Assembly: GCA_018806985.1 (NCBI GenBank)
Contig: JADANN010000373.1
Span: 62,001 to 126,000, forward strand
Length of the DNA stretch: 64,000 nt
Direction: 5' to 3'
Origin: Angiostrongylus vasorum
Lineage: Eukaryota; Nematoda; Chromadorea; Rhabditida; Metastrongylidae
Made by a program: the position numbers and the translations under genes. Each line of letters begins with the position of its first letter. The first letter of the stretch is position 1. Below are positions 44,146 to 56,895 of this stretch, piece by piece. The notes beneath the pieces were generated by a model. The model was not told the origin of the DNA and ran no database searches. It saw nothing but the letters and a program-made list of their open reading frames with translations.

Positions 44146-45337
44146 TCTAGCAGAATACTCTTGTCGGTGCAGCTTTTGGCTTTATGTTTGGTAATTTGTT
44201 TTGTTAATGGTATTATCGGTCTTTCTAGCGTCTATTGTTTCCTAATGGTTTTCCCGTCATTCGTCTACAGAGTATCCACGTTTGTACTTTCTGTATTCGA
44301 CCAATACATGCTCTTTATTTTGGATCTCTCAATATAAGGAGCTCTGTTTTGAGATCGACACGCCTCTTTGCATTCTGTTGAATCCGCTTTAGTCTTATTA
44401 GCTTCTTCCAAAGAAGTGCCAACCTTTGCTACCACCCCCCAACACATCATATTTTTTTTTGGATTTTCTTCGGTTGTGCCTCGTTTCTTTACAGTCCAAC
44501 GGTTGGATCGACCTCACTATTCTGTTATGTAAATCATCCTCCAAAGTGAGGGTTGACATTATACAAATAACACGTATAATAGAGCAAATGCTAACGCTGG
44601 TCTCTTGGCTAAGGAGTCTACTTTTAGGTAACTCACCCGTGCGGTACTAAAAGATGTGTAAATCACGCTTGCACCTTGGCAGCGGCATAGAGATACAGAA
44701 GAGTCATAAAGTATTTGTCAGTCCCGACTAAGTCGAAACACTGCATCTCCACTCCTGACCCCACCTAATTTGCAGAGCCAGTGCAAGGCCGCTTTTGTTC
44801 TGGGTTCACAACCCGTTACTCGTCATGTCGTTACGCGTAGCGTAGCCTCTTTACTTACCGGCATAGCTTAGTGAGGGGAAATCTGTGGAATCTCTGGTTA
44901 CTGTTGATAACAAACTGCCTCTGTGCCTCCACTTGTTACATCAGCAAATGTTTGTATCGCTTCATGTTGGCGGTAAAATATTGAGAGTTAGACGGTAAAA
45001 CTCAGTTTTAAGACAATTTTTTTTGACGATATGCCATACGTGTTTTTCTGCAAATAAAACTAATTCCTCCACATAATTCCACATTCTGCCACTTTTCTGC
45101 ATCATTCATAAGAGAAAATAATAACTAGACGCTACGCAAAAACCGAAATGAGTGAAGCGCTTCCGACGGACGAATGGTACTGCAATTAGGTCAAGCCTTT
45201 TGTAGTTTTTGTGCGCCGATCTTTTGGTCCACCGGTTCCTCCATAGTGTTATGGTAAGATGCCAAACCAGTGATGAGCTGATAGCAATGTTTCATGGAAT
45301 CCATTGTTTTCAAAGACTTCTTTAGGATTTGAGCTCG

Positions 45338-45339
<2 letters not shown>
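44146..45339. other. No gene recognised
   Basis: Short frames at 44265-44450 (minus) and 44426-44650 (plus); no domain or repeat match recognised. Confidence 0.35.
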
Positions 45340-45368
<29 letters not shown>

Positions 45369-45369
45369 C
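45340..45369. repeat. (TA)n microsatellite
   Basis: Perfect alternating TA tract. Confidence 0.95.
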
Positions 45370-45488
45370 TATTTAGATATATGCGCTTGAAATGGTGCGA
45401 AGTTTCTGAGTTTTTAATATTTTTGGCATTAGGTCCCATTGACTTTACATTTTTTAAAGACTGGTCTTTGTGATGTCCTGCATGTGGA

Positions 45489-45567
45489 ATGAAAATGTCA
45501 GCTGCGTCCATCGGCAACTCGAACGCCATTCAGGAACTTCTCGAGAGAATTAGAGTCTACTTTACAG
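45489..45567 (+). other. Possible first exon
   Basis: ATG-led frame reading MSAASIGNSNAIQELLERIR and VYFT, ending in CAG with a GTACCAG donor. Helical and charged, codon use looks protein-like. No second exon could be linked. Confidence 0.25.
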
Positions 45568-45569
45568 GT

Positions 45570-46159
45570 ACCAGTTTTTTAGACTTTTTTCATCGAAAGA
45601 CTCTTGCTGTGCTTTTAAGTGAAATCTTCGTTGAAAATAAATCGTTGACTTTATTGGAGCATTATTCCTCAACGGCCATAGTTTAGCTATCGTTGTCGCT
45701 AGAGAACAAACAGAAGAGGAGAAGTGAGAACAAATCATTTATTGTGAATGTAAAGAATAGCTGATGAATACGGTTTGATTTTGTCCGGTGTAAAAATGCA
45801 CGTAAGGAATAAATGATGAGGAGCTTTGCTACTGTTATTTTTGCAAGGTCGATTTCATTAAAAAAACAGATCCATGTTGGCCCTAGAACGGTTGTAGGAA
45901 TTAACCAAAACGCTCTATGCAGAGAAGAGAGTAATTCTTGCGCTTTCCTTTCCCGAAGTTCCTTTATACCTTTGAATAACTATCTCCTAAATAGAAAGAT
46001 GAACAAGTAAGAACTGCACTAAGTGTAGCACCAAATATTCCAGTTGGAGACAGCTATCGAATATTGCTTATTGATAGAGAATAACAGAAGACGCGCGTGA
46101 TTTTCTTTCCTGGTCAAAGGCTGAGTATCAAAACCATTAAATTGACGATTTTTAGACAC
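45570..46159. other. No gene recognised
   Basis: One 65-codon frame (45813-46010) without known domain. Confidence 0.3.
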
Positions 46160-46712
46160 AATGTTTTACTTTTTATTTTTCGCCTACTATAATTTTCACG
46201 CCAGGGCACTAAGCGAAATACAACCACAATGTTGCTAAAATATTTGCAGAACTCTGGACCCCAGGTGTCCAAGTTGGGGAACGAGCACACTATTGTCCTT
46301 TCCAGAGAGTAATGCGTTCTCCACCACACTATGCGGGTCATTCGTTTCGCCTGTCTCTCAGCTAGTTCTATTAATCACTTGCCGAAAAAAGGTTAAGATT
46401 GTGAATTCAGCAATAGCCTCATCTTAACTCCGTTCAATGCGATTTGGGCTTCCCAGATCAATCCCGTTGACGGGTGATTGTTGATGACAAGTGACCAATA
46501 GAACTAGCTGAGAGACAGGCGAAACCCAAGGACCCGCATGGTGTGGTGGTGAAAGCGTTACTCCCGAAAAAGGACAATAGCGCGTTCGTTCCCTACCCCA
46601 GACACCTGCGGTCCGAAGTTTTGCAAATATCACAGCATTATAAAAGGTAAATTTTGCAACGCAGTCTGCCATAAAAAAGAATAAGCAGTAAATAAAAAGG
46701 AAATAAGAGGAG
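46160..46712. repeat. SINE-C inverted dimer, most complete copy
   Basis: Left arm about 46160-46385 and right arm about 46495-46712 end in mirrored CTTTTTATTT...CGCCTACTAT and GAATAAGCAGTAAATAAAAAG. Both arms carry CGTTTCGCCTGTCTCTCAGC (or its complement) at the inner side and tRNA-like boxes in the middle. Centre about 110 bp. Confidence 0.75.
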
Positions 46713-46814
46713 ATAGCATCTTTATTATGGCACCCGACAAAAAAACATAGTTTTCAGAAAGCAGTTGCTAATGAGGAACCCACGAGAAGTTGTTAACCGA
46801 ATAGACCTAAAACA

Positions 46815-46925
46815 GCCACTGTGCCGCTGAGAAATTTGCAAAACCTGCAACCCAGGCCAGGTCGAACAAGCGCCCTTTGCGGGAACTTGTGTGTTACCCT
46901 ACTGCACCACTTGCTTAAACCCTCC
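46815..46925 (-). repeat. tRNA-like repeat related to SINE-C
   Basis: Minus strand: GCAAGTGGTGCAGTAGGGTA (box-A-like), GCGCTTGTTCGACCTGG (box-B-like), then GGTTTTGCAAATTTCTCAGC as in SINE-C. More tRNA-like than most SINE-C copies, so possibly nearer the ancestral head. Confidence 0.5.
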
Positions 46926-47934
46926 CTTTGGCTCTTTCTCTCATCCAGTTTTCTACCTAATACTATATGCTTCATTCTCTATCGTGAAAAGTAACAATAA
47001 GGAGAAAATAAAGAGTTAACACTCTGACGGAAAACAGTATGCCGAATGACGTCTCATACAGATTGGCCTGTTTGGTTTTGTTGCAGTTTTTTGGTTTATC
47101 CAATGAAGGCATGAATAAACTGCTTTCTTGAAAAGCGTATTTTGATAAGATGTTTAGTCGATTCTAGCAGTTCATCTCCACACGTCGTATTTGTTCTAAA
47201 TGGTGAAAACTGCTACAGATGTACCCGTCGATGGTGAGCACTCGTAGCCAAGAGCTGGTTAAGTGCAATTTAGCGGTGTTGATATGTGTCAAGGCCCAGC
47301 TTAAATTCGAATGAAGTTGGCAGCTCACACGTAATGTTTGCTCTAACGCAGCATAGAAATAACATGGCATCTCAGTGCTGAAATAATGTTTCTTCAGTCG
47401 CAATACTTTAGTCTGTAGGTTTGAAATCGCATTTTGAGAAATCTAAGCCGTATAAGGTCTAGGTTTATATTATCAACAAAGAATGTTGCGAGCACACTAT
47501 TATAATAGAGAGGACTTTTAATTCCCACTGACTGGTGTTAAGAATACCAAAAGTGTAGCATTTCAAAACTAATCGTGGTGGGCCAGTTGTTGTCGCCTGC
47601 TTATTAATGGCTTCTTTCGTCATTTCGGCTTCCAGTCCCCGAGAAAATTTCGTCTGGAAACTTAGCCAGACGTATCGGAGCTTAACGAATTATTCATGGC
47701 TACCTTCTTGACGAAAACGATAGAGAGAATGCTGTGAGCTCAATGCTCTTCATGATGTTTGATTAAGCTGAGCCTACTAAGAACAACTTGCAAGCGATGG
47801 AGAATAATGTATACATCTTACGCTCAAGATACAATGATTGATGAGATAGCGGTGCACATATGTCTTTCTCTTGCAGTTTAGTCTTGTTACGTGGATTTTC
47901 TATGTATTAATTATGTCGGGTGTAACGAATGGCT
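46926..47934. other. No gene recognised
   Basis: Short frames only (79 codons minus at 47403-47164). Confidence 0.35.
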
Positions 47935-48190
47935 ACGAACGCCAGTAGTGCAGTTGTTAGAGATGCCCCGCAGTATATATTAGGTCAATCGTCCTGATAA
48001 CCATGGCCGTCATCTACTCGTTGGTGGTAAATTAGTGGTACTAGTGTCTGTGAGGATAGCTGCAATTAACTTCTTGCATAGGTAGGTCACCGTAAGTTAC
48101 TGTATGCGTCCGATATACATTCAATCACCTCAACGATGCATGATGGAGTTAAATGCATTGTGCATCCTTTGAAGCTTCAACAGCGAAAGT
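47935..48190 (+). repeat. SINE-A (uninterrupted; empty site for the RTE insertion)
   Basis: CCAGTAGTGCAGTTGTTAGA head, GAGGATAGCTGCAATTAACT body and CTCAACGATGCATGATGGAG end. In the tandem copies at 53640 and 55410 an RTE sits directly before the GCGGCAATTAACTTCAT equivalent. Confidence 0.65.
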
Positions 48191-51100
48191 TTCTTATCTC
48201 ATACAACAAATGAAACGCTTAGGAAGAGTAAAACTGTATTGGAACAGGGTTGGTATTATATGACTACATTTTTTTGAGCCTTGCTCGTCAAAACTGGAAT
48301 GGCGGATGAGGAGTGCCGTCGGTTGACAGGTCAACAGCTCGACGTAATCCTTCCAGTAACGGACGACGAACTCTTTATTCACTGAGACTGATTAAAAATT
48401 TCTGACGTTGTACTGTATCGTCGTTGGGGATTACGTAAGGTATCAAAATTTGAAACTGCTTTGTTGTCCGCTGTGTGTTAACTAATACTATACCGATTGG
48501 CAGGGTGGATTATTCGTTGAAAAACAAGCTGTTATCAACGGATATATATGTCAACAACAACCGCCCTGGCTAAAAGAGTACTTCCGGGTGGGCATGCCTC
48601 ACTCGTTAGGTGTTCAACTCTTCAGTGGTCCTTCTCGGTGCTAGTACGAAAACACCACCTCGTGAAAACGAGTAACAGTGGACGGTCGGCTCGGTTAACA
48701 GGATGAACTGACTACAAAAAAAAACTAAGTAGTCAATGAACTTGTTTCTCCCCCGATAGATGAGTTCACTGATGATGGCATCAAATCGTTCCCGAGTTCG
48801 AATCAGAAAAAAAACGTGAAATATTTAAGGAAAAATGCGTAGAAATCCAACCGCGGCCTGCTACCGTCGTAGCAGGAAAATGTGAATCTAATTCTCTGTT
48901 GAAAGACGTAATGAGCAGTCTGATACGAACATTTCTCTTACAAAATCTTTTTTGTACATTACAAATTGAAGGCACAGACAGCACCACGAAACCATCGGCT
49001 CGTGCATTAGACATTTGCGATGGCATAAAAGTGAATAAGCAGCTGGGTGTCATTTTATTCTCACTTCTAGGCGACAAATGATTTCAACATGCAATTGTTT
49101 CCACATTCATCATGTTCTTCTGCAATCAGGAAATGTAAGGAAACGAAATTAACGTTTAAAGAAGCAATACCATAGTTAACGAGTTTTCAGTTGAATGCTG
49201 TCGCACTGGTGTTAAAACTTTCTTCAAAATTACCGTAGCATTAAGGTGCTGGTCTTAAAGAATTGCCAAGATCGAAGAGACGCCACATTCTTGCCATTCG
49301 AATAATTAAGATTTTGACAATAACTTTCGCTAAGATCTGCTTGAACACCAAACTTTTTCATTAGTATGTGTTGCTTTCCCAGCAGAAAAAAGTGCTGACA
49401 AGCTTTTTCCTAGACTGGTCTTTATCAAGCAACATTGAAAAATTAATCCCTTCATCGAGAGAAATTTCCACTCTCACGAAGAAAAAAAAGAAAGCAGTAC
49501 TACTTGAAGCCCGGAAAGGGAAAATTATGATTTGATCCGGCCCGGGTTCCAAGTTTTGCGAATGTCTCCAAATTGTTGAGATTTGAATCCATGTTTAATT
49601 CTGATGATTGTTGTGCTATTGCTATTCTGACCTGAGTTGATGAAAGCAACCAAAAAAGAAAAAGAAAAGCCATCCGTTCATGATTATTTGTGTGCAATCG
49701 CTGCTATAAGTCGTTCTGTGTAATAAATAGCATATCAATATACCCTTCAAGGTACTGAAGGAGGCGATGCTGTCGAAGTGGTAGCTGATGTTGAATTGCA
49801 CTTGTTTTTGTACGGAAGTGAACTAATGCTGTGTTACAAGTCTCGCGATTGTCGTGTAGAAAAATGACACATTTGTAATCTACTGCTGCAGCTAATAGAA
49901 AGTCGATCGTGGAAACTAAATAGTACCAAGATTATGCGTTCTTGATTGTATTATGTAAGCAAGGGATTGTCACTCTTTAAGAGAGCTAAAGGCTGATGAA
50001 TACACAGGTATTACATGTTTTTTTCTTTCTTCTTTTTTAATAAGAAGTTCGAGGATGGCTTGCATTGTAGACTTGTTCGGTACGTCAGTATAAAGCGTGG
50101 TAACGCTGTGAACTATTCAAGACAGCGCAGCAGAATTCTAGCTAGGAAAGAAAAAAAATTTTTTGAGACTACGAAGACAATTAAAAAGTTCACTAAGCTC
50201 GATGAGGAGATGCGCCGTCAAATGGATGGAGGTACAATTGTAGTCGTACTGCCATGGAAGCACACTTGTTGCCGCTTTACCAGGAACTCTCTGTAGCGCT
50301 TCTTTTACACAACAAATGGCCAACAGGACTCAGCAAAGATAAAAGTACTAGACACTTGGATACTTGAACGACTCGTCTTCACTATTTTTGCGGAAACCAT
50401 CATAACTTCCATTGTTTCGGAATTTAACCATTCTCATTCCCTGGAATCCCGAACTCATTTGGACCAAAGTATTCCTCAGGTCATTACCAACGCAAACAGT
50501 TACTACCTTTGTGCATCAGGGAGAGATTTGAAACCGTGTGGCTGGTTTGATAGAAGGACGGCGGTGGATCCTGGTATTGTCTTGCTCATCGCTGCGAATC
50601 CTGATGGAAACGCCGGGCCTTTCTCAGCTTTGGAGGAGTAGCGTATGAGCGAGGAAGGTTAAGGATGGGGGAGAGTGATGAATGCACCCACTGTAGATCG
50701 TAGCCCGATACCCATGAACAGCTCTGAACCATGATGAGGCGGTAAATCGTAGAGAAGAGAAGTACTAGGTGGAGATCATAAACAAAATCCGAGGCCGAAT
50801 TTTTCTCAGGATAGTTTCGACAACCTTTTCGCTTTTTGAAAGTATTTATGTACTAAAATATTTCAAGTGGTAGGCCATTGCTCAAAACAGAATGTCTTTG
50901 GCATGAAATCGATGAAATGCTAGAAATTTTGCGAACATTTATCTAGAAAAGCTTTAGATAGATAGACAGACTCGTTTCTTAACCTCACCATGATGTGAAA
51001 ACGGAATTGGATCTTCTGCGACAACTGTCGACGATCAGCTCGGTGCATGATCCACAGTAAAAGCTTCGCAGCGCTACCTAATGCAGAAATTGAATCCAAA

Positions 51101-52320
51101 GAAAATTATCTGGTGGCTTGCCCGATTACTGCTGGTATAATCCATCACCGCTTTTTGAATCTTCAAGAATAAGTAATAACAACGTAGAAGTGCACTTATC
51201 AGTTGAGTAAATCAGTCGAAAACTTTAACAGCTGCGCCGTTCACTGATCAACAGAAAAGGACCAATTGTCCAATTACTTGGCATGATAAAGTGTGCCAAG
51301 GGTCGAACTGCCAACGCTGCGGAAGTTCAACAAGGGCTCTATCTTCCCCATATCGCTCGCCAGGGTTGTCATCTACCAAATACAACATTTTTAAACTTCC
51401 AACTTGACAACTTTCAGTGCAATGAATGCTTCAGAAAATAAACAGTGACTGAAGTCGCCTCCAACGACTTATTCTCGTGTAGAAGCCAGAATTATAACGA
51501 ACTTGTGCAAGTAAATTTAGCGAAAATTTGTAGATTCCAGCGGTTTTTATGTCGAGCTAAGCTTTGCTATGCTCGAAATACGGGTTTAAGTTTTAGGCAT
51601 CCTATTCTGCAAGACATAATATTACTTCATTTTGCATCGCCCTCAGTCATGAATATAAGTTTCCCTCGATTAAGGCGGCGGTGACAGCACTGGTACGCCG
51701 CATATTTGCCGCTACAAGAAACTAATTACGCCTAAAAACTATTAATTACCTCGGTGTAGAAGTAGAATAAAATAAACACTGTGTCCAACGCTTTTTGCTT
51801 GAAATAAAGAATCATAACACTGTTGGATTAAAACGTCGCTTGCAGTGGAATCTATTTTTTCCAATGGCTTTGCCACTATCGTTACGGTAGTGAATGGAAG
51901 GTGAGAGGACAATGTTCAAGCGAAACCTCACATTGCTCAGAAAGTCATTAGAATAGTACAGAGCTGTCTATTTGCCTTTATTTAGTTTCATAAAGATGTC
52001 ATGAATGCTCTGATGTTTCCTCAACGCCGATTATGCTTCTGCCTGAAAAGGAACTCTTTCTAAAACAATTGTCACTAGATTGGAATTCAGTGGAATTTTG
52101 ATCTCTACCTACCTTACGAAGGTATTTAATTCCATCCGTCAGAGCTCAACCGTTTAAACGTCCCAGAGAAGAAATCGTCTGGGAGGAAGCAACGTTCCGT
52201 ATTCTTGAAAGAGTCTTGCTGGTATCTACAGAGAAGAATGATGGGAGGCAGTTTGATAATATTTTATGCTCGAAAGGCTTCAACCACTAATAGACATGGT
52301 CCTATTGCGCAGTGAGTATT
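48055..52320 (+). repeat. Tandem duplication, unit A
   Basis: Matches 55415-59250 over about 4 kb in the same orientation (shared: TCGACGTAATCCTTCCAGTAACG, CTACCGTCGTAGCAGGAAAA, GACAACTGTCGACGATCAGC, TACCTCGGTGTAGAAG-type). Short frames such as 48899-49081, 50015-50296 and 51445-51684 are not kept open in unit B, so they are probably not genes. A SINE-C-like insertion (about 49500-49630) is present only here. Confidence 0.8.
49632..49673 (-). other. Possible signal-peptide exon (unit A)
   Basis: ATG-led MAFLFLFWLLSSTQ followed by a GTCAGA donor. The tandem copy at 56896-56934 keeps the same layout (MVFLFFAVATSAQ then GTCGTC) despite base changes, with 14 versus 13 codons. Downstream exons not found; the locus may be a remnant of a small secreted-protein gene. 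Confidence 0.3.
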
Positions 52321-52680
52321 TTCCATAATTTCAACAGCGACGGGAGAAACGAAGGACCCGCATGGTGTGGTAGTGAACACGATATTCCTCGTAAAGGACA
52401 ATAGCGCGTTCGTTCTCCACCCCAGACACCTGCTGTCCAGAGTTTTGCAAATATTTCAGCATCATTTAAGTTATATTTCGCAATATACTCTGCCATTAAA
52501 AAGAATAGGCAGTAAATAAAAATGGTTAGGACTCTCAACAGCTTCAAAAATCTTCAGGCAAATACTAAAACACTAAACGAATAGATAATGAATATGAGAT
52601 AAACGTGAAGCAGGGTATAGCATTTTTTAAGCGGTTCCTGTTATGAACACTTGCAAAAATAAGGAAGAGTGGTGAAAATA
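51680..52680 (+). repeat. Paralogous segment, copy 2 of 3
   Basis: Matches 27655-28860 and 58820-59250. Lacks the SINE-C dimer of copy 1 (empty site at 51778) but carries its own SINE-C at 52332-52530. Confidence 0.75.
52332..52530 (+). repeat. SINE-C single copy with empty paralogous site
   Basis: Runs from GACGGGAGAAACGAAGGACC to GGCAGTAAATAAAAATGG. Copy 1 (28690) reads straight through from GAGTATTTTTAATA to CTCTCAACTG. Flanking TTTCAACAG and CTCAACAG are a probable target duplication of about 8-10 bp. Confidence 0.7.
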
Positions 52681-52812
52681 GATCCCAGGATCGACTTTCT
52701 ATTAACCTCGGCATTGGAATATGAATGCGTCGTTTTCTTGTTCAGCAATCGCGAGGTTGTTAAAACAGCATACATTTACTTCCATAGAAAAAACACAATA
52801 CAATACAACAGT

Positions 52813-52848
52813 AGCTGACGTTTCGGCAGTATCTCCTTCTTCAGAGCC
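52813..52848 (-). ncRNA. Hammerhead-ribozyme-like motif
   Basis: Minus strand: GGCT, CTGAAGA (CUGANGA), A, GG(A)-loop-(T)GCC helix II, GAAA, CGTC, AGCT. Second best preserved core after 39491; the same extra A follows CTGAAGA. Preceded on its strand by CCTTCCA, as in the other PLE ends. Confidence 0.5.
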
Positions 52849-52989
52849 TGGAAGGGTATACTGGTATACAGTTTACTATGCCAAACGCTTCAATAACACT
52901 TACAAAAAGACGAAAAACTCTATTGTAATTGCATGGTCAACAGCTTCTCGAAAAAAACTCATCGCTTTTTTACGTGCCTTCCAATGAGG

Positions 52990-53640
52990 AAAGATTAGAA
53001 TAGCTGATTATAGTCGCATAAGGTTGACGGATGCACGGTTCGGATGCAAGTGCATGTGCATTGTAGGTACAGATCGTCACCATAGTTCTTCGAAATCCCA
53101 GGCAGCTTCCATTGGCCCTGAGATTTTAGCAGCCTCTCCGTACTCGTACCCAACGCTGCGAAATTAGGGACTCCTTCGGGGTCAAGGGAATGAGGCCCGT
53201 TTTTATACTGTGTGTTTAGCATTCTTGATACTCACGTATAGCTTGCTGGGCTGTGAACGTGGGGGCTGGGTGTGCTCACGGGTAGCTTGCCAGGCTCTCC
53301 CAGAATGGACATGGAGCTTATTTGTTGGAGGCGACTTCTAACCGCTTCCCATATACTTCCCAGTCACTTGATTGCAGGCTTTTTGCCCGAATTGACTCGT
53401 AGAATACAATCCGCAAAAGCAAGAACGTTCCCATACACGCATGCATGAATACGCCTAGCAAATACAGAATGTATGTGCCAAATCGGCGTAGCAGAAACAG
53501 GGAGTCTATCCCCTAGATCCAACTGCGTCTCAGAAAATCGAAGATCGCTTTTGGTCCGCGACTAACCCCCTATCCGCCACCTGGGGACGCTCCACGTAGC
53601 CTCGAAACTAACCGGCTGGAGATCATTCATATGAAGGAGA
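52990..53640 (-). mobile_element. RTE-type LINE 5' region, copy in tandem duplicate
   Basis: Minus strand 5' region from 53640 down, then the endonuclease start, breaking off near 52990. Very similar to 54780-55405, including the 5' junction with flanking SINE sequence, so both derive from one insertion later duplicated. Confidence 0.85.
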
Positions 53641-53654
53641 TCCGTGGTCTGAGA

Positions 53655-54065
53655 AGGCAGCGGCAATTAACTTCATCCATAGGCAGGTCACCGCAAGTAT
53701 GTATTGTATGCGCCCGATAGGCATTAAATCACCTCAACGATGCTTGATGAAGTTAAATGCATTGCGCATCTTTTAGAAGTTCAACATTCTACTCATACAA
53801 CAAATGAGACGCTTAGGAAGAGCAAAACTGTATTGGAACAGTGCTGGTATTATATGACATTTTTTGAGGCTTGCTCGCCAAAACTGGAATGGCGGATGAG
53901 AAATGCTGTCCGTTGGTGGATCAACAGCTCGACGTAATACTGCCATTAACGAACAACGAAGTCGTTGTTCACTGAGAATGATTACAGATTTCTGACGTAG
54001 TACTGTATCGTCGTTTGCACTACGCAAGATATCAAAATTGGAAACTGTTTCGTTGTCCGCTCCTT
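53655..54065 (+). repeat. Third partial copy of the tandem unit start
   Basis: Matches 55415-55830 and 48060-48470 (TAGGCAGGTCACCGCAAGTA, AACTGGAATGGCGGATGAG). Closer to 55415 than to 48060. Confidence 0.8.
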
Positions 54066-54069
54066 GTTA

Positions 54070-55405
54070 GCTAATATTAGCTTTTCGCGAGAAAAGAGAT
54101 CTTGCGTAAAACAGTCGATGGTCTGATCCCGTGTAGATTTTTGGGACAACAGCGACATCGTAAGGCAAAACCTTCAATTTAGTATGCTGTGGTCTATTTC
54201 GTTATGGTACTCTCTACTGGGAGACTCCCACGTCCAGCGCTGAGGGTGGGGCTTCTGGAATTGTGAGTTACCATGGATTGCCTTGGTCGCCGTTATAAAC
54301 TCAGACAGCCGCTTGCCCTGTTCGTTCCCTTTTAATGCGTGGGTCTCAATGTAACGCTCTTCAGACGTTCTTCTTGGTCCAGTCTTGGCGTTGAAATCTC
54401 CAATGATGACCTTGAAGAACGTGTGGTCTTCTTTGTAAAACTTCTCCAAGTCCATATAGAGTGCTTCGACTTCCTCTTCGTCATAGTTTGATGTCGGCGC
54501 GTAAACGACGAAGATTGTCAAAGCCAGAATTGATCCACATCTTTTTAATCGTAAACGCGCTATTCGGGTTGTAAGTTGTTCGAATGAATCGATGGTCATG
54601 GACAAACTCGTGTTGACAAGAACGCCGACGCCGCCGACTCCTCTACTGTCGCATATTCCGAAGAACAGTTCTTTTCCGGTGTCATAAACGGCGATGAAAG
54701 GCTGGCGTCTTCTCGTCTCGGCCATGCCGATGACGTCGTACTTTATCCTTCTTGCTTGCATGAGCAAGTCTTCTATCGAGGACTCGGATGCAACTGTATG
54801 TGCCTTCTGGGTACAGATCGTCACCATGGTTCTTTGCAAATACAGGCAGCTCCCATTGGCTCTCTGAGATTTTAGCAGCCTCTCCGTACTCGTCCTACCT
54901 AACGCTTGTCGAAATTGAGGCACTCCTTCGGGGTCAGGGGAATGGGGCCCGTTCCTTTTACTGTGTTTAGCATTCTTGATACTCACGTATAGCTTGCTGG
55001 GCTCTGAACGTGAGGGGCTTGGGTATACTCACGGGTAGCTTGCCAGGCTCTCCCAGATATGGACATGGAGCTTATTTGTTGGAGGCGACTTCCAACCGCT
55101 TCCCATATACTTCCCAGTCACTTGATTGTAGGCTTTTGGCCGAATTGACTCGTAGAATACAATCCGCAAAAGTAAGAACGTTCCCATACACGCATGCATG
55201 AATACGCCTAGCAAATACAGAATGTATGTGCCAAATCGGCGTAGCAGAAACAGGGAGTCTATCCCCTAGATCCAACTGCGTCTCAGAAAATCGAAGATCG
55301 CTTTTGGTCCGCGACTAACCCCCTATCCGCCACCTGGGGACGCGCCACGTAGCCTCGAAACTAACCGGCTGGAGATCCCTCATATGAAGGAGATCCGTGG
55401 TCTGA
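54070..55405 (-). mobile_element. RTE-type LINE: 5' region and nearly intact AP endonuclease
   Basis: The only long open retrotransposon frame: 270 codons, 54986-54174. APE motifs: [11 protein letters not shown] (catalytic Glu), [28 protein letters not shown] (GDFN), and NEIDHSIL (D-H pair) near the end. The first motif, usually with an Asn in Y-N-A-R, reads TQKAH, so one metal-site residue is lost. The frame runs past the endonuclease to 54174; the element is cut off at 54070, so RT is absent. RTE elements use this endonuclease to nick target DNA and prime reverse transcription; without RT it cannot move itself. Confidence 0.9.
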
Positions 55406-56895
55406 GAGGGCAGCGGCAATTAACTTCATGCATAGGCAGGTCACCACAAGTATGTATTGTATGCGCCCGATAGGCATTAAATCACCTCAACGATGGTTGA
55501 TGAAGTTAAATGCATTGCGCATCCTTTAGATGGTTCAACATTCTACTCATACAACAAATGAGACGCTTAGGAAGAGTAAAACTGTATTGGAACAGTGCTG
55601 GTATTATATGACATTTTTTTGAGGCTTGCTCGCCAAAACTGGAATGGCGGATGAGAAGTGCTGTCGGTTGGTTGATCAACAGCTCGACGTAATACTTCCA
55701 GTAACGAACAACGAACTCGTTGTTCACTGAGACTGATTACAGATTTCTGACGTAGTACTGTATCGTCGTTTGCACTACGCAAGATATCAAAAATTTGAAA
55801 CTGTTTCGTTGTCCGCTGTGTGTTAGCTAATGTTATACAGATTGGCATGGTCGATTATTCCTTTAAAAAACAAGCTGTTATCAACGGATAAATTATGTCA
55901 AAAGCAATTGCTCTTGGTAAAAGAGCACTGCCGGGTGAGCATGCTTCATTCGTACGGTGTTCCACTCTTCAATGGTCCGTCTCGGTGCCACTACGAAGAC
56001 GCCACCTCTTGAAGACGAGTAACTGTGGACGATCGACTCGTATCATTGGAAGAACCAAATACAAAAATAACTATTAGATGGTCAATGAATTTTTTTTCCT
56101 CCGATAGAGTAGTTAACGGATGATTGCAGCAAATCATTCTGAGATCGAATAAGGAAAGAAACATGAAATTTTTTAGGAAAAGCGTGGAAATCTAATCGCG
56201 GATTGCTACCGTCGTAGCAGGAAAATGTGAATCTCATTCTCGGTTGAAATACGTAATGAGCAATCTGACGCGATCATTTCTCTGACGAAATCTTTTTTTT
56301 CTGCATGACAAATTGAGGGCATAGTCAGCGCCATGAAACCACCGGCTCGTGCACTAGGCATTTGCGATGGAATAAATGTAAATAAGCAGCTGGGTGTATT
56401 TTATTTTCACTTCTAGGCGACAAATGATTTCAACATGCAATTATTTCCGCATTCATTATGTTCTTCCGCAACCAGAAAATGTAAGGAAAGGAAATTAGCG
56501 TTTAAAGGAGGAATACCATAATTTCCAAGTCTTCAGTTGAATACTGTCGCATGAGTCTTATAATTTTTTCAAAAATACCGTAGCATATCATGTGCTGATC
56601 TTAAAGCATTGCAAAGAATGAAGATACACCACATTCCTGCCAGTCTAATGACTGAGATTTTGGCAACAACTTTCGCTAAGGTCTGTTTGAACACGAAACT
56701 TTTCAGTAGTATGTTTTTGAGAAGTGTTGCTTTCCAGCAGAAGAAGTGCTGACAAGCTTTTCCTAGACTGGCCTTTATTAAGCCACATTAAAAAAATAAT
56801 CTGTTCATTGAGAAAACATTGCACTCTCACGTAGAAAAAAAGAAAGCTGCACTGCTTGAAGCCGTTCACCTGTGGAAGAGCAGTCAGCCGACGAC

